From contig DAOUTY010000046.1 in assembly GCA_030668425.1 (NCBI GenBank), forward strand, positions 1 to 9,982: a stretch of DNA of 9,982 nt. Reading direction: 5' to 3'. This DNA comes from Chloroflexota bacterium. Lineage in GTDB: Bacteria > Chloroflexota > Dehalococcoidia > SZUA-161. Shown here in pieces: positions 1 through 5,543 of this stretch (its first letter is position 1; each line of letters opens with the position of its first letter). A model generated the notes under the pieces. That model saw only the letters and a list, made by a program, of their open reading frames with translations, was not told the origin of the DNA and did no database searches. A program made the position numbers and the translations under genes.

Positions 1-102
1 CCCGGACACAGGGCCTCCCATACCACCCATCCCGGCCAGGATTATGGGGTATTCGATGTCCAGCATGTCGCATAACTTGGTCCTAAGAGGATTTCCTGCC
101 AT
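1..102 (-). CDS. nitronate monooxygenase (2-nitropropane dioxygenase-like) flavoprotein, N-terminal fragment
   Basis: Only the first 34 codons are in the window; the gene continues past the left edge. The translation begins MAGNPLRTKLCDMLDIEYPI and continues with ILAGMGGMGG. The pattern L(C)xxLxIxYPIIxAGMG followed by a glycine-rich loop is the opening of the nitronate monooxygenase / 2-nitropropane dioxygenase TIM-barrel family, where the first strand and loop contact FMN. Known members oxidise nitronates; the FabK-type enoyl-ACP reductases share the same opening, so that alternative stays open. The ATG at 102-100 is supported by an AAGGAG Shine-Dalgarno (plus-strand 109-114), 6 nt upstream. 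It lies downstream of the NIPSNAP-like genes on the same strand, separated by about 390 bp that include a CoA-transferase remnant, so co-transcription is possible but not shown. Confidence 0.8.
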   Translation of the reverse strand, partial: MAGNPLRTKLCDMLDIEYPIILAGMGGMGGPVSG

Positions 103-148
103 TTCTTACTCCTTTCTCTTTCGCGGAATGCCTAGGCGCCAGCCTGGT

Positions 149-264
149 TCACTCAAGAGAACCTGCTATGAGCAAGTCTGAGACCTCTTCGTCGGACATT
201 CCCAATATCTCTTTTAGGACGTATTCGTTGTGCTGGCCCAGGCAGGGGGCTGGCATTGTGAGCT
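149..264 (-). pseudogene. 3' remnant of a family III (CaiB/BaiF) CoA-transferase gene
   Basis: This stretch matches the 3' end of the intact CoA-transferase gene at 1971-2086: by direct alignment 101 of 116 bases are identical, both end at a TGA stop, and no gap is needed. It encodes the family's C-terminal tail, beginning LTMPAPCLGQHNEYVLKEIL and ending in AGSLE before the stop; only three of the last 37 residues differ from the intact copy (Asp to Glu, Ala to Ser twice). Most of the 15 base changes are therefore silent, which suggests the parent was a functional paralogue under selection before its 5' part was lost. Upstream of about 264 the frame stays open to 403, but the encoded residues do not resemble a CoA-transferase and there is no core domain or catalytic Asp. 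It is not expected to make a working protein. Confidence 0.8.
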
Positions 265-491
265 GGGCGGACCTTCGAACTGGAAGATGGACAATTGGTA
301 ATTGTGAGAGAGGAGACTGAGTAGAGTGACTCACAATATAGTCTGCAAACACGGCAATTCTCCATAAGAAGTAGTAAAATACTATAAGTTTGATGGCATC
401 CAACAGAGATGCAAATCAACCAAGAATGAACTTTAACGCTTTTTATTCTGTCTTGCGCAATCAATTGAAAATAACGTATTCGCCTCAATGC
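265..491. other. AT-rich gap with several small palindromes, no gene
   Basis: No convincing coding sequence is seen between the NIPSNAP-like gene stop (492) and the CoA-transferase remnant. The stretch is visibly more AT-rich than its neighbours. Short perfect dyads are present: ACAATT-GGT-AATTGT (291-305), ATTGTGAG at 301-308 paired with CTCACAAT at 330-337, TAGTA-AAA-TACTA (372-384), and a stem-loop around GCATC-(7 nt)-GATGC (396-412) whose stem can be extended with a bulge to TGAT/ATCA (391-419). None is followed by a clear U-tract on the minus strand, so a classical terminator cannot be called. The region could hold the control sequences of the leftward nitronate monooxygenase-like gene, or be the scar of the event that removed most of the third CoA-transferase. 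Confidence 0.5.
291..305. promoter_or_regulatory. 15-bp palindrome, possible operator
   Basis: ACAATT-GGT-AATTGT is a perfect 6-bp inverted repeat with a 3-bp spacer. Its right half overlaps ATTGTGAG (301-308), which is repeated inverted at 330-337. The location between genes, upstream of the leftward nitronate monooxygenase-like gene, would suit a regulator site. Chance is a real alternative in AT-rich DNA. Confidence 0.3.
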
Positions 492-1202
492 TTATCCCTT
501 TTTCATCAGTTGCACCGCCTGAAGAAACTCATCCTTCATACGCAAGGGGGAAAATGCGACCAGGCCAAGAAGGAACTTATAGGCCACATCCTGGCGCCAG
601 GCTCCTGCTTTCGCTTCCCATCGCTTAAGAGCGGGGTCTTTCCGGGCTGCATCACGAATAGCATGCCATCCGGCTATCATATCTCCTGCCGTCCAGATGC
701 TGAAGACCTCGTCGCTATCGGCCTCCCCTGCCGCCGTCTGATAGCACCCAGCTAGCTGCATACCCCAGCTTTTGGCCATCGGGACCAATTCTTTTTTAAT
801 GGCGTTCATATATTCACTGACTTTACCCGGGGTAACCCGGGCCAGGCAGTGTAAATAGAAGGTGGATTTATAGTCCCCCTTATTGATCTTTGCCAGAGTG
901 GGCGAGAAGCTGGCGGGCTCCAGCACTCTTCCCACCCAATCGGTTCGGTACCGGAGAGATTCCAGATTCCAGGTTTTCATCCAGGGGTCCTTGTCATGAA
1001 AATCCCGTATTCGATCCAGCGCTGCCCAATCATCTACCTCCCATATGGCTATGTTTTCACTGTAGCGGATTCCAACCTTGAAGAGCCCAACCAGGCGCAG
1101 CCCTTTTTTCTCCGCTTGAGGTACGTAATCGGTCCCCATTACGTGCCAGAACTCATCCTCGGTCCAGGGAACAATAGTCAGTGTTTCATGTAAATAAAGC
1201 AT
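492..1202 (-). CDS. two-domain NIPSNAP-like (dimeric alpha-beta barrel) protein, paralogue B
   Basis: This encodes a 236-residue protein with no signal peptide or membrane segment, so probably cytoplasmic. It reads as two NIPSNAP/ABM-type dimeric alpha-beta barrel units in tandem: residues 1-105 (YLHETL, then GLxLVGLFKVGIR and IAIWEVDDW) and residues 115-212 (RVTPGKVSEY at 122-131, LAGCYQT at 150-156, then a FSIWTAGDM strand). PGK-x-x-EY followed by K-x-x-GCY and x-x-x-W is the NIPSNAP pattern. A tail from about residue 213 contains a short helix (DEFLQAVQLMKKG). It is a clear paralogue of the gene at 1259-1933, 56 nt upstream. The ATG at 1202-1200 follows an AGGGAGG Shine-Dalgarno. Proteins of this fold occur beside CaiB-type CoA-transferases in degradative clusters, but no catalytic residues are established, so the function is unknown. 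Confidence 0.8.
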   Translation of the reverse strand: MLYLHETLTIVPWTEDEFWHVMGTDYVPQAEKKGLRLVGLFKVGIRYSENIAIWEVDDWAALDRIRDFHDKDPWMKTWNLESLRYRTDWVGRVLEPASFSPTLAKINKGDYKSTFYLHCLARVTPGKVSEYMNAIKKELVPMAKSWGMQLAGCYQTAAGEADSDEVFSIWTAGDMIAGWHAIRDAARKDPALKRWEAKAGAWRQDVAYKFLLGLVAFSPLRMKDEFLQAVQLMKKG

Positions 1203-1258
1203 TATGCCTCCCTATTACCTCAACTTATAGCTACTTTGCCTTCGAATCCTGATTTACA

Positions 1259-1933
1259 TTAATGTAGCAGCGACCAATAGGCGGGGATCCAGAATTTGTA
1301 GCTCGACTCCGTGCGCAAGGCAATTGCCTTTTCCGCCCACTTGTTAAATGCCGGGTCTTTGAGTCGCTCGTCACGCATTTTCCCCCAATGGGCCCAGTTC
1401 TTCACTGCCCACAAACTTGTGATCTCACCTGACCGTCCACAGGCACCGTACCACCGGTAGCAGCCAGCCAGCTTCATCCCTCGCGCTTCCTCCATGGGCA
1501 CCAGTTCCTTTTGCATCGCCTTCAGGTACTCGTCCATCTTCCCAGGCAACACCCGGGTTTGTTCCCAGTAATAGAGCGCATTGCCCGTGAAATCCCCCTT
1601 TTTTTGCCTTCTTTTGATTTTTTCCACAGTGGGACAGAAGGGCACAGACTCAATCCAGCTATCATACCAGTCCTGTCTGTATTTCAATGCCAGCCGCTGC
1701 CATGCCATTCCATCGAGATCATTGAAGGTGAAGCCGCCAAGGCTGTCTACGGATATAGGCTCTTCTCCGAGTTCCCATAAGGCGAGTCCTTCACGGTGTC
1801 GAAAGGCATTCTTGAAAAAGCCTACGGTCTTAACATAGCGGTTCCAGCCTGCTACGAGATGATTGGCAGCAGCATCTATATACTCATCTATCATGCCAGG
1901 CTGCACATTCAGGAGTTCGTGTAGGTAAATCAT
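1259..1933 (-). CDS. two-domain NIPSNAP-like (dimeric alpha-beta barrel) protein, paralogue A
   Basis: This encodes 224 residues, soluble by inspection. It has the same two-unit build as paralogue B: the N-terminal unit starts MIYLHELLNVQPGMIDEY (1-18) and carries VGFFKNAFR (37-45) and LALWEL (50-55); the C-terminal unit has RVLPGKMDEY (127-136), KELVPMEEARGMKLAGCYR (142-160) and ITSLWAVKNW (171-180). The two halves resemble each other, as expected of an internally duplicated ABM domain in which one chain may mimic a dimer. The start at 1933 is preceded by GGAGAG about 10 nt upstream. The gap to the CoA-transferase stop (1971) is 37 nt, so the four genes 4500-492 very likely form one transcription unit. 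NIPSNAP-like is the family assignment; the substrate is not known. Confidence 0.82.
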   Translation of the reverse strand: MIYLHELLNVQPGMIDEYIDAAANHLVAGWNRYVKTVGFFKNAFRHREGLALWELGEEPISVDSLGGFTFNDLDGMAWQRLALKYRQDWYDSWIESVPFCPTVEKIKRRQKKGDFTGNALYYWEQTRVLPGKMDEYLKAMQKELVPMEEARGMKLAGCYRWYGACGRSGEITSLWAVKNWAHWGKMRDERLKDPAFNKWAEKAIALRTESSYKFWIPAYWSLLH

Positions 1934-1970
1934 AATACCTGTCTCTCCTTTCTCAAATTGTTGATTTGGT

Positions 1971-3194
1971 TCATTCGAGGGCGCCGGCTATGAGCAGGTC
2001 TGCGACCTCGTCGTCAGACATTCCCAATATCTCTTTTAAAACGTATTCGTTGTGCTGGCCCAGGCATGGGGCTGGCATGGTAAGCTCGTGAGGTGTCTTC
2101 GAGAAGCGGTAAGGCGGAGGCTGGTAGATGTGTGGCCCGATCTCGGGATGTTCGAGAATAACATGGGTGCCGCGGTGGTTCAACTGGGGGTCTGCCACGA
2201 GGTCTTCGCCGCTCTCCACCATCCCGGCGGCCACACCGGCCTCCTGGAGAAGCCGCATTACCTCCTCGGGAGAATGCTCGGTCGTCCATTCCTCTACCAG
2301 CACGTCCAACTCCTCCTCGTTCTCCTTCCTGGCCTGAAATGTGGCGAACCTGGTGTCTCTAGACCACTCCGGATTGCCGATAGCTCTGCAGAAGTTGTCC
2401 CACTCCTCCTCGTTGCTTACAACAATGGCGCACCACTTCTCACCCTCGCCCCGGCAGCGGTAAACGGCGTGGGGTGCGGCGTAGGGGCTGCGGTTACCCA
2501 TGCGCGTTAAAATTCGCCCGTTTATCATGTAGTCCATGATAGGTGGTGCCAGATATTGAGCGCTGCATTCCAGTTGGGAAATTTCGATGTACTGCCCCTT
2601 GCCCGTCTTTTTCCGGTATAAGAGCGCTGAAATAAGGGCAGTCACCATATGTGGGAAGGTCAGGAAATCAGTAAGGGCTCCGAAAGGTACGGTGGGCTCT
2701 CTATCGGGCCATCCGGTGAGCTGGGTAAAGCCGCATAGCGATACCCCGACCATGCCATGCCCCGGCATCTTGCTGTAGGGACCTGTTTTGCCCTGCAGGG
2801 CAGTGGCGACGTGGATGAGGTCCGGCTTCTCCTTTTTCAGAGTCTCGTAATCCAGGCCCCAGCTTTCCATAACCCCGGGGAGGTGTGCGTCAGCGACCAC
2901 ATCCGCCCAGTTGTTAATTATCCTTTTGGCGACCTCCTGTGCCTGGGGCATTCTCAGGTTAAGGGTTATGCCGTATTTGCTGTCGTTGTAGACGGCGAAG
3001 AAGGCGCTTCTGTTTATACCCGGCTGCCAGTCTTTATAAGGAGGTGATACTCTACAGATATCAGGCCTGGTATGGGACTCGATATGGATCACCGTTGCAC
3101 CCATTTCAGCCATGAATTTCATAGCGATGGGCCCCACCCCCAGCCAGGTGAAATCGGCGATCTTTAACCCTTCAAATATGCGCTGTTTCGCCAT
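1971..3194 (-). CDS. family III (CaiB/BaiF) CoA-transferase with catalytic Asp
   Basis: This 407-residue cytoplasmic enzyme is predicted to move CoA between carboxylic acids through an aspartyl-CoA thioester intermediate, as in formyl-CoA transferase and CaiB. The N-terminal CoA-binding fold is visible as FEGLKIADFTWLGVGP (7-22) and MGATVIHIES (31-40). YNDSKYGITLNL (69-80) is the family's N-x-x-K-x-(G/S)-I-x-x-(D/N)-L motif, and GALTDFL (172-178) places the nucleophile at Asp176, followed by ALLYRKKTGKGQYIEIS (190-206). The C-terminal tail has the typical PAPxLGxHN motif. I chose ATG 3194, not the open frame reaching 3290: family homology begins here, an AGGAGG lies 6 nt upstream (3201-3206), and the longer start would overlap the previous gene by 62 bp. 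It follows the Asp-less paralogue by 34 nt. Length is normal for the family. The acid substrate cannot be predicted. Confidence 0.93.
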   Translation of the reverse strand: MAKQRIFEGLKIADFTWLGVGPIAMKFMAEMGATVIHIESHTRPDICRVSPPYKDWQPGINRSAFFAVYNDSKYGITLNLRMPQAQEVAKRIINNWADVVADAHLPGVMESWGLDYETLKKEKPDLIHVATALQGKTGPYSKMPGHGMVGVSLCGFTQLTGWPDREPTVPFGALTDFLTFPHMVTALISALLYRKKTGKGQYIEISQLECSAQYLAPPIMDYMINGRILTRMGNRSPYAAPHAVYRCRGEGEKWCAIVVSNEEEWDNFCRAIGNPEWSRDTRFATFQARKENEEELDVLVEEWTTEHSPEEVMRLLQEAGVAAGMVESGEDLVADPQLNHRGTHVILEHPEIGPHIYQPPPYRFSKTPHELTMPAPCLGQHNEYVLKEILGMSDDEVADLLIAGALE

Positions 3195-3200
3195 CTGTTG

Positions 3201-3206
3201 CCTCCT
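3201..3206 (-). promoter_or_regulatory. Shine-Dalgarno AGGAGG deciding the CoA-transferase start at 3194
   Basis: The plus-strand CCTCCT reads AGGAGG on the coding strand, 6 nt before the ATG at 3194-3192. It supports this internal start over the in-frame ATG at 3290, which lies inside the upstream gene. Confidence 0.8.
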
Positions 3207-3228
3207 CTTCTCGTGCTTCCAGGGTAGC

Positions 3229-4500
3229 TCAAATGACTCCAGCCTCCTTGAGCAGGCGCATATCCGCCTGGGACAGGCCCAGCTCCCCATCGTATATCTC
3301 TTTATTGTGCTCCCCTATCAGCGGGGCGCGTCTCCTGATACTCCAGGAATCAACGGTCATCTTGTAAGGTGAGCCCATATAAGTAATGGTCTCCCCTAGT
3401 TCCGGGTGTTCTACTCCCACGTAGAAATCCCTTGTCTTAAGCTGGACGTTCTCCGCCAGGTCTTTGGTGGTGCTTACGGGATAAATTATCATGCTTTTCT
3501 CGCGCGCCTTCTCGTATATCTCAGTCTTTGTCTTGGTGGCAAAGAAATTTAACAGGCTGTTTTCCCAGGCATCGACTGTTTCTTGAGTCAATGCCATGGC
3601 ATCTACCTTCTCAATCCAGTCCCTGGCTTCCCAGTCCTTTTTATCCTCGAATGCACCGAGCATTCCCTCCTCTGCCATCCATTTTATTAAGGGCGGCATT
3701 GTGATCGAAGCCAGCTGTCCCCCAGCTACCAGGAAGCCTACGTGACCGTCTTTGCAGGGAAAGGCAAGTCTGAATAAAGCGGTGCCCATCGAGCGTCTGG
3801 AACCGGCTCGGAACAGGTTGATCTTCATTATGTCCCAGAACTGGACGAGTATGAGCGTTGTCCATAACACTGCTTCCTGCATAGAGACGTCAACGTGCTG
3901 TCCCTCTCCCGAGCACTCTCGATAGTAAAGTGCCGCCAGTGTCCCTGAGGCGGCATGGCTGCCCGTAACAAGGTAACCATGGGGGAAGCTGATCTGGCAC
4001 GGAGGACGGTCGTCGTCCCCGGTAACATATGCCTGACCAGCCATTGCCCAACCCACAAGATCGTCAGCTTTCCAGTCTTTGTAAGGGCCTGTTTGTCCGA
4101 AGGGGGTGATCGAGGTTACAACTATATCCTGGTTGATTTCACTGAGCGCCGTATAGCCCAGGCCCAGCCCGTCCATGTAGCCTGGTGGAGAGGATTCCAC
4201 GACAACATCGGCGGTCTTGACCAGCCTTCGGAAGATATGCTTGCCCTGGTCGGATTCCAGGTTCAGTGTTATGCCTCTTTTACTGGTATTGTAGGCCCAC
4301 CAGTAGAGGCTTTTTTCAGGATCGGGGATATCCCTGTAAAAAGGGCCGATGTTTCGGGAAGGGTCTCCCCCGGGCGGTTCGATCTTTATTACATCTGCCC
4401 CGAGGTCAGCGAGGACCTTGCCGCAGTAGTGCCCCTTGTCGTTGGTTAAGTCGATGATGCGGTAGCCGCTCAGAACAGCTTCTTGTTTACCCTTATCCAT
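3229..4500 (-). CDS. family III (CaiB/BaiF) CoA-transferase paralogue with Tyr in place of catalytic Asp
   Basis: This encodes 423 residues. The fold is clear: GYRIIDLTN (12-20), LADLGADVIKIEPPGGDPSR (30-49), YNTSKRGITLNLE (70-82), TSITPFGQTGPY (129-140) and GTLAALYYRECSGEGQHVDV (186-205), ending with IGEHNKEIYDGELGLS. Aligning the segment SFPHGYLVTGSHAASGTLAAL with family members of the type G-D-x-x-x-G-x-H/Y puts Tyr176 where formyl-CoA transferase and CaiB-type enzymes have the nucleophilic Asp; no Asp lies within several residues. A subfamily with this change may therefore act as a partner subunit or use different chemistry. It directly precedes the Asp-containing paralogue (34-nt gap), which suggests a heteromeric pair. 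The ATG at 4500 follows GGAAAGGA. It is first in the leftward CoA-transferase/NIPSNAP unit, with a candidate promoter and dyad in the 151-bp gap upstream. Confidence 0.9.
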   Translation of the reverse strand: MDKGKQEAVLSGYRIIDLTNDKGHYCGKVLADLGADVIKIEPPGGDPSRNIGPFYRDIPDPEKSLYWWAYNTSKRGITLNLESDQGKHIFRRLVKTADVVVESSPPGYMDGLGLGYTALSEINQDIVVTSITPFGQTGPYKDWKADDLVGWAMAGQAYVTGDDDRPPCQISFPHGYLVTGSHAASGTLAALYYRECSGEGQHVDVSMQEAVLWTTLILVQFWDIMKINLFRAGSRRSMGTALFRLAFPCKDGHVGFLVAGGQLASITMPPLIKWMAEEGMLGAFEDKKDWEARDWIEKVDAMALTQETVDAWENSLLNFFATKTKTEIYEKAREKSMIIYPVSTTKDLAENVQLKTRDFYVGVEHPELGETITYMGSPYKMTVDSWSIRRRAPLIGEHNKEIYDGELGLSQADMRLLKEAGVI

Positions 4501-4568
4501 AATCCTTTATTCCTTTCCTTCGACGCTTTCTCCTCCCCCTGTTTCGCGCTTGGCTGGTAGTAGGTATC

Positions 4569-4584
4569 CAGTATACGAATACTG
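4569..4584. promoter_or_regulatory. 16-bp perfect dyad, likely operator of the leftward CoA-transferase unit
   Basis: CAGTAT-ACGA-ATACTG is a perfect 6-bp inverted repeat with a 4-bp spacer, flanked by TATC/GATA that extend the symmetry with a one-base bulge. It lies 69 bp before the CoA-transferase start at 4500 and just downstream of a candidate promoter. Size and placement suit a dimeric helix-turn-helix repressor (TetR or GntR type); the regulator is not in the window. A half-site, ATACTGG, recurs at 8290-8296 upstream of the AOR gene. Confidence 0.45.
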
Positions 4585-4618
4585 TGATAATTAAGCCATA
4601 TAATTGCAAACGACTCTT

Positions 4619-4647
4619 TGTATAGACGGTTGGGTCACTGCTGTCAT
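4619..4647 (-). promoter_or_regulatory. candidate sigma-70-type promoter for the leftward CoA-transferase unit
   Basis: On the minus strand ATGACA (4647-4642) is separated by 17 nt from TATACA (4624-4619). These match the -35 and -10 consensus at 5/6 and 4/6 positions. Transcription would begin near 4612, leaving the dyad at 4569-4584 in the early leader. It lies immediately after the plsY stop, so read-through from plsY is the alternative. Confidence 0.35.
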
Positions 4648-4651
4648 CTGC

Positions 4652-5281
4652 CTAAAACCGCTCCTTCAAGCTGCGGCGAAAGATCACGCCGCGCCAACTG
4701 CCGGCTGCCGAATGCATCTCCATCATTCTGGGAATGTATCGTGTAACCAGTACCAGCAGCATCACCACCGTGAATATGATCAGGTCTGACGAATGATATA
4801 TCAGCCAGGCCATAAAGGGAACGCTGAGTAATGCCGCACCGTAGCTTAGAGTAGTGGAGCGGCTAATAAGCAGCAATGCTACGAAGAGGCCGAAATAGTA
4901 CGGAATAGCCTGGGGCATAAGAGAGGCGAAGGCTCCGAGGCATGCGCCTGCCCCCTTCCCTCCACGGAACTTGAGGAACACAGGGACGGCGTGTCCTAGC
5001 ATCGAAACTCCTCCAGCAGCAAGCTGAATCGTAAAAGATGCCCCGAGCCAGCGGGCGAGCATGACCGCTGCTGCGCCTTTGCCCACGTCCACACAAAAAA
5101 CCAGAAGACCCTCTGGTATTCCTACCTCATAGAGAACGTTAGTGGCACCCATGTTCCGGCTGCCCACTTCGCGGATGTCGATCCCCTTCCTGAGACGTGC
5201 GACGATGTAGGCTGCGGGAAAAGATCCCATGAGATAGGCGGAAACTATGGCGATAGCAATAGTTTGTGCGTCGGTACTCAT
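4652..5281 (-). CDS. plsY: acyl-phosphate:glycerol-3-phosphate acyltransferase PlsY
   Basis: This integral membrane enzyme transfers an acyl group from acyl-phosphate (made by PlsX) to glycerol 3-phosphate, the first step of phospholipid synthesis. All the characteristic loops are present: GSFPAAYIVAR (19-29), DIREVGSRNMGATNV (35-49) and GHAVPVFLKFRGGKGAG (96-112, the G3P/phosphate-binding loop). They are separated by hydrophobic segments at about 7-27, 57-77, 84-104, 113-140, 143-163 and 166-182. The length of 209 residues is normal. There is no strong Shine-Dalgarno before ATG 5281, but homology starts close to it and a good promoter sits 34 nt upstream. No plsX or other lipid gene is near; plsY genes are commonly scattered, so it is probably a housekeeping neighbour and not part of the CoA-ester pathway. 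Confidence 0.96.
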   Translation of the reverse strand: MSTDAQTIAIAIVSAYLMGSFPAAYIVARLRKGIDIREVGSRNMGATNVLYEVGIPEGLLVFCVDVGKGAAAVMLARWLGASFTIQLAAGGVSMLGHAVPVFLKFRGGKGAGACLGAFASLMPQAIPYYFGLFVALLLISRSTTLSYGAALLSVPFMAWLIYHSSDLIIFTVVMLLVLVTRYIPRMMEMHSAAGSWRGVIFRRSLKERF

Positions 5282-5314
5282 CGCTTCGACAACGATTATT
5301 TAATGGACTGAACA

Positions 5315-5343
5315 AATATAGCTGGATTATCATCGAATATCAA
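5315..5343 (-). promoter_or_regulatory. sigma-70-type promoter of plsY
   Basis: On the minus strand TTGATA (5343-5338) and TATATT (5320-5315) are separated by exactly 17 nt, matching the -35 and -10 consensus at 5/6 positions each. The predicted start near 5308 gives a leader of about 27 nt before the plsY ATG. It is the best promoter in the window by eye. Confidence 0.6.
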
Positions 5344-5382
5344 TACTCACTTTCCCGTGCTGGTTTGTTTATGATGACCTTG

Positions 5383-5401
5383 CGCAGCACAAGGTGTTGC
5401 G
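5383..5401. promoter_or_regulatory. stem-loop or operator dyad in the divergent promoter region
   Basis: CGCAGCAC-AAG-GTGTTGCG is an inverted repeat of two 8-base arms with a 3-base loop and a single non-Watson-Crick pair (a G-U in RNA). It lies between plsY and the CoA-transferase alpha gene, about 40 bp upstream of a candidate -10 element for the latter. It may bind a regulator. No U-tract follows, so a terminator is less likely. Confidence 0.35.
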
Positions 5402-5425
5402 GAGTCCTGCAATCGTTGACACACA

Positions 5426-5434
5426 TGCTAGAAT
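5426..5434 (+). promoter_or_regulatory. candidate extended -10 promoter for the CoA-transferase alpha/beta genes
   Basis: TGCTAGAAT fits the extended -10 form TGnTATAAT with 5/6 matches in the hexamer. No good -35 hexamer lies at the usual spacing; the perfect TTGACA at 5416-5421 is too close (7 nt) to serve it. The leader to the ATG at 5544 would be about 100 nt and would contain the repeats at 5438-5492. Confidence 0.3.
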
Positions 5435-5437
5435 AAT

Positions 5438-5492
5438 GACAACCTCGCTGACGACAACATTCCGCTGGCAATCATGGGTGGAGCAATGTTGT
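5438..5492. promoter_or_regulatory. direct and inverted repeats in the leader of the CoA-transferase alpha gene
   Basis: GACAAC(N2)CGCTG at 5438-5450 is repeated as GACAAC(N4)CGCTG at 5453-5467. The second copy contains ACAACATT (5454-5461), which has an exact inverted partner AATGTTGT at 5485-5492 after 23 nt. Such a cluster would suit cooperative regulator binding or a leader RNA stem. It overlaps a weak second promoter candidate, TTGTGC (5489-5494) and TATAGA (5512-5517) with 17-nt spacing. Function is inferred only from position. Confidence 0.35.
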
Positions 5493-5543
5493 GCGGCGAT
5501 GGCGAGAAAGCTATAGAGGCCTAATTGAAAGGAGGCGTTATAG

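Noticed and set aside
130..147. Hairpin CCTAGGCGCCAGCCTGG as a terminator after the CoA-transferase remnant
   Set aside because: The stem is interrupted and no U-tract follows on the minus strand.
301..337. CRP-like or lac-operator-like site from TGTGAG...CTCACA
   Set aside because: The half-sites are 21 nt apart, not 6, and the match to lacO is limited to AATTGTGAG; the resemblance is judged coincidental.
149..403. 84-codon open frame on the minus strand as a real small gene
   Set aside because: Only the last 37-38 codons match anything (the CoA-transferase tail); the first part is a translation of AT-rich gap sequence with no clear ribosome binding site.
3195..3290. Longer N-terminus for the Asp-containing CoA-transferase (ATG at 3290)
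   Set aside because: It would overlap the upstream gene, adds arginine- and cysteine-rich residues not seen in the family, and the AGGAGG at 3201-3206 points to ATG 3194.
5416..5421. Perfect TTGACA as a -35 element for the CoA-transferase alpha gene
   Set aside because: No -10 hexamer lies 16-18 nt downstream (the sequence there is near ACAACC); the nearby TAGAAT is only 7 nt away.
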